Assembly: GCA_963813495.1 (NCBI GenBank)
Contig: CAWEZC010000009.1
Coordinates: forward strand, 68,399-132,398
DNA from: JACVRW01 sp963813495
GTDB taxonomy: Bacteria > Actinomycetota > Thermoleophilia > Solirubrobacterales > Thermoleophilaceae
Length of the DNA stretch: 64,000 nucleotides
Direction: 5' to 3'
Part shown: positions 59,143-64,000 of the stretch, one piece after another
How positions within the stretch are numbered: position 1 is the stretch's first letter
Layout of the letters: every line of letters starts with the position of its first letter
Notes under the pieces: model-generated
Databases searched by the model: none
What the model was told of the DNA's origin: nothing
The model's input: only the letters and a program-made list of their open reading frames with translations
Program-made: the position numbers and the translations under genes

Positions 59143-60324
59143 TCAGCGAACCGACGCGAACGCGGCGCGTAGTTCCTCGGAGAAGAGCTCCGGCTCCTCC
59201 CACGCGGCGAAGTGGCCGCCCCTGTCGACCTCGTTGAAGTAGGTGAGGTTGGGATAGGCCGTCTCGGCCCAGCTGCGCGGAGTCCACCAGATCTCGCCGG
59301 GGAAGGTGGTGAACCCGACCGGGATCGACGGCGGCGGCAGAGGCTCGCGGCCCGCGGCCGGTGCGTCCGGCCCGTAGGCCTCCCAGTACGACCGGGCCGC
59401 GGAGGCGCCGGTGCCGGTCAGCCAGTACACCGTGATGTTGTCCAGGACGTTGTCCCGGGTGAGGTTGCCCGAGGGCTGCCCGTCGACGAAGGCGCCGGAG
59501 ATCTTGTAGTAACTGTCCGTGTCGTGATCGACCATCCAGGCCGCGAGGGCGACGGGTGAATCCAGCAGGGCGTAGCCGATCGTCTGCGGCCGGGTGGCCA
59601 TCTCGACGAAGTAGCCGTTTCCGGACTGCTGGAAAGTGGCGATCTGCGCGGCCGCGGCGCGTTCCTCGTCGGTGTCCGTCGGCATGGCGCCGCCAAGCGC
59701 CGGCACGAGCAGGTTCGTGTGGATGCCGATCAGCCCCTCGAGTGCCTGGCGGCCCATCGCGTCGGTGACGCCAGCGCCCACGTCGCCGCCCTGGGCCACG
59801 TAGCGGGTGTAGCCGAGGCGGCGCATGAGCTCCGCCCAGGCTCGTGCAGTCCGGCCCAGGTCCCAGCCGACGTCGACCGGCTCGCCCGAGAAGCCGTACC
59901 CGGGCAGGGAGGGCAGCACGAGGTGGAAGGCATCCTCGGCGCTGCCGCCGTGCGCGGTCGGGTCCGCCAGCGGGCCGACGGAGTCGATCATCTCCATGAC
60001 GGAGCCCGGCCAGCCGTGCGTCATGATCAGCGGCAGCGCGTTTTCGTGCCGCGAGCGCACGTGGATGAAGTGGATGTTCACGCCGTCGATCTCCGTCGTG
60101 AACTGCGGGAGTGCGTTCAGCTTCGCTTCGACCCGTCCCAAGTCGTAGTCCGTGGCCCAGTAGCGGGCGAGCGCCTGGATCGTCGCCAGTTGCACGCCCT
60201 GCGACCGATCGGCGACGAGCTCACTGGAGGGCCAGCGCGTCGCGACGAGTCGACGGCGCAGCTCAGCGAGCTGCTCCTCCGGAACCTCGATCCGGAACGG
60301 GCGGCTGGTGGCCGTGACGGCCAT
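59143..60324 (-). CDS. Epoxide hydrolase with N-terminal EHN domain
   Basis: Microsomal-type epoxide hydrolase family. EHN domain at the start (PFRIEVPEEQLAELRRRLVA, TRWP), HGWPGSVMEMID, LPSLPGYGFSGEP, nucleophile Asp in VAQGGDVGAGVTDAM, and GFTTFPGEIW plus VDRGGHFAAWEEPELF with the His. ATG at 60324 gives 393 aa. With the neighbouring epoxide hydrolase it forms a probable two-gene operon for degradation of epoxides or juvenile-hormone-like esters; real substrates unknown. Confidence 0.88.
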   Translation of the reverse strand: MAVTATSRPFRIEVPEEQLAELRRRLVATRWPSSELVADRSQGVQLATIQALARYWATDYDLGRVEAKLNALPQFTTEIDGVNIHFIHVRSRHENALPLIMTHGWPGSVMEMIDSVGPLADPTAHGGSAEDAFHLVLPSLPGYGFSGEPVDVGWDLGRTARAWAELMRRLGYTRYVAQGGDVGAGVTDAMGRQALEGLIGIHTNLLVPALGGAMPTDTDEERAAAAQIATFQQSGNGYFVEMATRPQTIGYALLDSPVALAAWMVDHDTDSYYKISGAFVDGQPSGNLTRDNVLDNITVYWLTGTGASAARSYWEAYGPDAPAAGREPLPPPSIPVGFTTFPGEIWWTPRSWAETAYPNLTYFNEVDRGGHFAAWEEPELFSEELRAAFASVR

Positions 60325-60387
60325 AGCGGCGCTCCTTCGTTCGCTCGACGGACTCGGGGAGCCTCTCATACGGCTCCGAGGCGAGCA

Positions 60388-60406
60388 TCACCCGATGCGG
60401 GTGATA
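60388..60406. promoter_or_regulatory. Short palindrome upstream of the epoxide hydrolase pair
   Basis: ATCACCCG-ATG-CGGGTGAT: 8-bp arms around 3 bp, perfect. It lies 64 bp upstream of the EHN-type hydrolase start and is a good candidate operator. Confidence 0.5.
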
Positions 60407-60493
60407 CGAGGGCGGCCAGCCACCGCTGTGCGCCTGCGCCTCAGCACATGCCCGCTGCGAGCGAGGACGGCCCCCGCCTAGACCGCTTCCGCA

Positions 60494-60509
60494 TTCCATG
60501 CAAAGCAGG
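60494..60509 (+). repeat. Intergenic repeat, partial copy
   Basis: TTCCATGCAAAGCAGG, sharing 16 bp with copy A. Confidence 0.45.
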
Positions 60510-60637
60510 CGCGCGACGCGAGGGGCAACAGGGTTCATCAGGGGAGGGACTCCCTCGACCCTTCGCCGGAAACCGCCAGGACTGGTCCTCTGAGTGTGCG
60601 CGAGAATCGCTTAGAGGGCCGTCTGCGCGTCTGGGGG

Positions 60638-61090
60638 CTAGCCGGCGGGCTTGAGCACGACGACCGGGATCTCCCGGCTCGTGAAGCTTTGGTACTCCTC
60701 ATACGGGGGGTAAAGCTCGACGAGCCTCGGCCACAGACGGGCGCGCTCTTCGGCGTTCGCCAGTCTCGGCCTGACTCGCCGACGCACACCTCCCACCTCG
60801 ACCTCGGTCTCGGACATGGCCATCAGGTTGTGAAACCAGGCGGGGTGCGTGTCGGTCCCGCCCTTCGAGCCGACCACGACGACGTCGGCGCCGTCCTCGA
60901 GATACATGAGCGGCGTTTCACGCGCCTGCCCACTCCTGCGCCCGCGATTGTGCAGGACAAGCACCGGGACCCCCATCAGCTTGCCGCCGAAGCGCCCGCG
61001 GGTCAGGTGCATCAGTCGCACCTGCAAGCGGCCGAAAGCGTTGAACAGCGTCCAGAACGGCGACGACGCCGGGGGCGGAGGCTTGGCCAC
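60638..61090 (-). CDS. Deazaflavin (F420)-dependent nitroreductase family protein
   Basis: Ddn-like split-barrel protein, 150 aa: GRLQVRLMHLTRGRFGGKLM, VPVLVLHNRGRRSGQARETP, LMYLEDGADVVVVGSKGGTD, HPAWFHNLMA and RARLWPRLVELYPPYEEYQS followed by FTSREIPVVVL. The family uses the deazaflavin F420H2 or binds lipid and quinone-type substrates and is mostly confined to actinobacteria and some chloroflexi, which supports the host assignment. Confidence 0.88.
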   Translation of the reverse strand: MAKPPPPASSPFWTLFNAFGRLQVRLMHLTRGRFGGKLMGVPVLVLHNRGRRSGQARETPLMYLEDGADVVVVGSKGGTDTHPAWFHNLMAMSETEVEVGGVRRRVRPRLANAEERARLWPRLVELYPPYEEYQSFTSREIPVVVLKPAG

Positions 61091-61219
61091 CAGCCGATCC
61101 TAACGCGGCCCTCGGCACCGCCGGGCTCACGCCTGCAGACTGATTCATCGGAGGCGCTTCGGCGTGCAACCGCCCCACTGCTGCTTCTGCCTGCTTGCAC
61201 AAGTCGAGGTCGCGCCGAG

Positions 61220-61244
61220 CGGACTGCTGGTTTCCATGCAAAGC
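61220..61244 (+). repeat. Intergenic repeat, copy B
   Basis: Identical over 25 bp to copy A at 57237-57261; both lie in gaps between accessory genes. Confidence 0.6.
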
Positions 61245-61397
61245 GGGAGCCAGCCCGCTCACTCCCGCTGGTCGTCCGTGCGACAGCGCGCGGCGATGGC
61301 GCCACTGCCGCCTTCCATGCACGCGACGGTGCTGGCGAAGGCAGCGCGTGTGCCCGTTGTCGGGATGTGCAGGCCGGGTAGTGGGTCGTACGCCTGC

Positions 61398-61649
61398 CTA
61401 TCGGGTGACCGTCCCGGTGAAGGTCTCGCGGCCCCCCCCGACTTTCGACTCGAGCACTCCCCTCATCCGGCCCCCGCCGCTGAGTTCCTCAAAGCTGCCG
61501 AGGCCCTTCACGACCTTCCAATCGCTTCGTTGTTTCACGTCAGGTGGCGTTGAGGTGAAGGTGATCGTCAGGGTGCCCCGGGGCAGCGGAACGCCCTCAC
61601 CACCGACCGGGACTGGGCCTCCACAGGCCCGGGAGCACAAGTACCTCAC
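61398..61649 (-). pseudogene. C-terminal fragment of a secreted barrel-like protein
   Basis: The frame encodes GTLTITFTSTPP, SDWKVVKGLGSFEELSGGGR then MRGVLESKVGGGRETFTGTV. This pattern of short strands around WKVVKGxGxFExLxGxGxMxG is familiar from exported proteins of this group. The N-terminal half and signal peptide are missing, with a TAG 10 codons before the GTG at 61649. Likely a truncated copy, though a short intact gene is possible. Confidence 0.45.
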
Positions 61650-61857
61650 GCGGCTGGAGAGCGAGTCGCGCTAGGTCCTGCAGGCTCCCGCTGCCCGGCG
61701 TACCGATGACGAAGCCCGTCGATGAGACATCTATCTGCGTCCAGGATCGTCGAGGGAACCCGAGAAGGCCCGAATGCGTTCAGCCGGCGGTCGAGAAGGT
61801 TTCGGCTGACGCCTACCTCGCGAGCCCGTATGTTACGGACACCATGGGAGAAACCAG

Positions 61858-63225
61858 ATGAGCATGTACGCAGTCGTCGATCCGGCCACGGGTGAGAAGG
61901 TCAAGGAGTACCCCACCAGCAGCGACGACGATCTTCGCGCCGCGATCGGTCGTGCCGACGAAGTCCACCGGAGGTGGTCGGCCTCGTCGACCGTCGCCGA
62001 GCGCGCCGACCTGGTGCGCCGCGTCGGCGAGCTGCACGTCGAGCGGCGCCAGGAGCTGGCCGAGATCATCGTCCGCGAGATGGGCAAGCCGATCGAGCAG
62101 GCGCTCGGCGAGGTCGACTTCGTCGGCGACATCTACGGCTTCTACGCAGACAACGCCGAGCAGCTGATGGCGGATGAGCCGATCAAGCTGCTCGCCGGCG
62201 ACGGATCCGCGGTGGTCCGTCGCAGCTCGTTTGGCGTCCTGCTCGGGATCATGCCGTGGAACTTCCCTTACTACCAGGTGGCCCGCTTCGCCGGTCCGAA
62301 CCTGGTGATCGGGAACACGATTGTCTTGAAGCACGCGCCGCAGTGCCCGGAGTCGGCGGAGGCGATGCAGAAGCTATTCGCCGAGGCTGGCTTCCCTGAA
62401 GGCGCGTACGAGAACGTCTACGCGACAAACGAGCAGATCGAGTGGGTGATCGCCGATCCGCGCGTGCGCGGCGTCTCAGTGACCGGATCGGAGCGCGCCG
62501 GAGCCGCGGTGGCGGAGATCGCGGGCCGCAACCTGAAGAAGGTCGTGCTCGAGATGGGTGGGTCCGATCCGTTCATAGTGCTCGGGACCGACGACCTCGA
62601 CAAGACCGTCGAGGACGCCGCCTCCGCGCGCCTCGACAACACCGGGCAGTCATGCAACGCGGCCAAGCGGTTCATCGTGGTCGACGACCTATACGAGCCG
62701 TTCCTCGAGAAGTTCACCGCCGCGCTGACGGCCGTCAAGCCGGGCGACCCGGCATCGTCCGACAGCGAGATCGGTCCGCTGTCGTCGACTGCCGCGGCCG
62801 ACCGGCTCGAGGACCAGGTCAAGCGTGCGATCGACCAGGGCGCGAAGGTGGTCGTCGGCGGGGGGCGCGAGGGCAATTTCTTCGAGCCAACCGTACTGAC
62901 CGACATCGGCCCCAACAACGACGCTTACCGCGAGGAGCTGTTCGGCCCGGTCGCGCAGGTCTACCGCGTGTCCTCCGAGGAGGAGGCGGTCAAGCTTGCG
63001 AACGACACGCCCTTTGGGCTGGGCTCGTACGTGATGTCGACCGACCCCGAGCAGGCCGAGCGCGTGGCCAACCAGATCGACGCCGGCATGGTCTACGTGA
63101 ACATCGTCGGAGCCGACGGAGCCGAGCTGCCGTTTGGCGGCACCAAGCGATCCGGCTTCGGCCGCGAACTCGGCACCTACGGTGCCGACGAGTTCGTGAA
63201 CAAGAAGCTCATCCGCATCGGATGA
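61858..63225 (+). CDS. gabD: Succinate-semialdehyde dehydrogenase family protein
   Basis: NAD(P)-dependent aldehyde dehydrogenase: IMPWNFPYYQ with Asn135, LEMGGSDPFIV with Glu232, catalytic Cys266 in DNTGQSCNAAKRFI and a C-terminal ELPFGGTKRSGFGRELGTYG. The MPWNFPYYQVARF and DNTGQSCNAAKRF forms are those of the short SSADH group that make succinate from succinic semialdehyde. 455 aa. No 4-aminobutyrate transaminase is in the window. Confidence 0.9.
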   Translation: MSMYAVVDPATGEKVKEYPTSSDDDLRAAIGRADEVHRRWSASSTVAERADLVRRVGELHVERRQELAEIIVREMGKPIEQALGEVDFVGDIYGFYADNAEQLMADEPIKLLAGDGSAVVRRSSFGVLLGIMPWNFPYYQVARFAGPNLVIGNTIVLKHAPQCPESAEAMQKLFAEAGFPEGAYENVYATNEQIEWVIADPRVRGVSVTGSERAGAAVAEIAGRNLKKVVLEMGGSDPFIVLGTDDLDKTVEDAASARLDNTGQSCNAAKRFIVVDDLYEPFLEKFTAALTAVKPGDPASSDSEIGPLSSTAAADRLEDQVKRAIDQGAKVVVGGGREGNFFEPTVLTDIGPNNDAYREELFGPVAQVYRVSSEEEAVKLANDTPFGLGSYVMSTDPEQAERVANQIDAGMVYVNIVGADGAELPFGGTKRSGFGRELGTYGADEFVNKKLIRIG

Positions 63226-63369
63226 GCGCGGGCGGCCGCTCATGACGAGCGCAGAAGGGAGCTAGCGCTCGAGGCCGCGGCCCCACCGCGACGAAGCCGC
63301 GCAGGCATGGGGTCGGGGCGGAACCTCGCAGACCCTGAGCGGATTCCGGCCGTTGTCATCAGCACTCAA

Positions 63370-64000
63370 TCAGGGGCGGATCGGCGCCGCGTCCTGAATC
63401 GTCAGCGCGGTGACCCGCACACCGTCGCTCCACCTGCCGTTGGAGCGGTGTTGGGGCGTGTTGCCGAGTGCGTAGCGGCAGTAGTGGCCCTCGAGCGCGC
63501 AGCTGCGCAGCGCGTCCCAGACCTTCCAGCAGAAGTTCCAGTCGTAGGCGTTGGCCGGTCCAAAGCCGCCGCCGCCGGGATCGGATCCCGATGCGCACAC
63601 CCCGTGGCTGGAAGACAATGTGGGCTTGCCGTGGCTGTGCGTGTGCGTCAGCACGAGATCCTTGTTCTTCGCCGGGATGCTTGTCAGTTTCGGGAAAACG
63701 CTGTTGCAACTGCCGTCGGCCTGCGACTCACCCTTGTCGGTCGTTCCACTGATGACGCCGTCTTGACCAGAGTGGCACTGAAAGAGCGTCGAAGAGGGAA
63801 TGCCTCCTAAATCGTCGTCGAGCGCGGGCTCGTTGTTGCCCGTCAAGCCACCGTCATGGGGGTCGTCGAGAAAGATCGCCCTCGGCTTCGGTAGGTGCAG
63901 CGACCTGTACCGGTTTGCCAGGTTGGCCGTGACGATGCCGCCGAACGAGAAGCCGAAGTAGCTCGCCTTCTTGACCCGAGGCCGCACTCGGTTGTGGCCC
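63370..64000 (-). CDS. Alpha/beta hydrolase-fold protein, 5' end beyond window
   Basis: The frame stays open to the last base of the window, so the N-terminus is missing. Visible are the nucleophile elbow YFGFSFGGIVTANLANRY, then FLDDPHDGGLTGNNEPALDD, VLTHTHSHGKP with possible catalytic His and a Cys-containing C-terminal region (WNFCWKVWDALRSCALEGHY, CRYALGN). The several Cys suggest an exported protein. Substrate unknown. Confidence 0.7.
   Translation of the reverse strand, partial: GHNRVRPRVKKASYFGFSFGGIVTANLANRYRSLHLPKPRAIFLDDPHDGGLTGNNEPALDDDLGGIPSSTLFQCHSGQDGVISGTTDKGESQADGSCNSVFPKLTSIPAKNKDLVLTHTHSHGKPTLSSSHGVCASGSDPGGGGFGPANAYDWNFCWKVWDALRSCALEGHYCRYALGNTPQHRSNGRWSDGVRVTALTIQDAAPIRP

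Larger units (their letters stand above)
60325..60637. other. 313-bp intergenic stretch with a partial repeat
   Basis: Holds the promoter region of the epoxide hydrolase pair and a partial copy (TTCCATGCAAAGCAGG, 60494-60509) of the intergenic repeat at 57237 and 61220. GATGCGGGTGAT near 60395 is repeat-like (ATCACCCGATGCGGGTGAT, 60388-60406), a possible short operator. No gene seen. Confidence 0.45.
61091..61857. other. 767-bp stretch with a repeat and a gene fragment
   Basis: Holds copy B of the 25-bp repeat (61220-61244) and, on the minus strand at 61398-61649, the fragment listed separately. The last 180 bp before gabD have no visible gene; GGGAGAAACCAG precedes the ATG as a weak ribosome site. 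Confidence 0.5.

Noticed and set aside
1..64000. CRISPR arrays, insertion sequences, prophage genes, riboswitches
   Set aside because: I looked for spaced repeats, transposase or integrase motifs, phage structural proteins and known riboswitch cores upstream of biosynthetic genes and saw none that I could support.

Overview
The window is GC-rich, densely packed chromosomal DNA whose gene content and protein style fit an actinobacterium of the class Thermoleophilia (Solirubrobacter/Conexibacter-like). This placement is an inference from GTG/GTGA start overlaps, an LCP protein, LAL-type LuxR regulators, a deazaflavin (F420)-type reductase, many alpha/beta hydrolases and the typical FmdB, amphi-Trp and HdeD small proteins. 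I see no transposase, phage gene or CRISPR array.

Positions 1-40500 are mostly housekeeping. In order: a ROK sugar kinase divergent from an LCP cell-wall ligase; glycyl-tRNA synthetase in a run of overlapping genes; an Hsp20-Lon proteostasis operon; a secreted 5'-nucleotidase; a large LuxR (LAL) regulator; an NAD(P)-binding protein plus SRPBCC pair; icd-mdh; an M50 protease with CBS domains; a succinate dehydrogenase of the unusual sdhA-sdhB-sdhE type with no cytochrome b subunits; lysC-asd; a GH3-like lipoprotein or anchored protein; a molybdopterin oxidoreductase; dnaX-ybaB-recR; an orphan pyruvate-dehydrogenase-E1-like transketolase; the SRP RNA (ffs, Alu-containing form); 3-hydroxybutyrate dehydrogenase; RidA; and a kynurenine-degradation pair. 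A tRNA-Val(CAC) with a clear terminator closes this part.

From about 40500 to 64000 the sequence is accessory. It holds secreted proteins, stress-type membrane proteins (DUF1269, HdeD, AI-2E, DoxX, PAP2, diacylglycerol kinase), a MalT-like LuxR regulator, a GH15 glucoamylase/trehalase, an ECF sigma factor coupled to a lactonase-like MBL protein, an XRE regulator beside a big palindrome, several hydrolases, an aldehyde dehydrogenase, and remnants of other genes (corA N-terminus, kup C-terminus and a secreted barrel-like protein; GMC oxidoreductase and DUF559/AbiEi remnants lie earlier in the window).

The strongest unexplained signal is a 28-bp three-part element, TCAC-N9-GTGA-N7-TCAC, present five times between 43.1 and 50.6 kb with exact spacing. 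Each copy has the same orientation toward a start codon 24-59 bp away: DUF1269, HdeD/amphi-Trp, the kup fragment/AI-2E, DoxX, and a 42-residue peptide coupled to GH15. One copy abuts the MalT-like regulator gene. I read this as a previously unnamed stress regulon with a shared operator or promoter, possibly controlled by that regulator.
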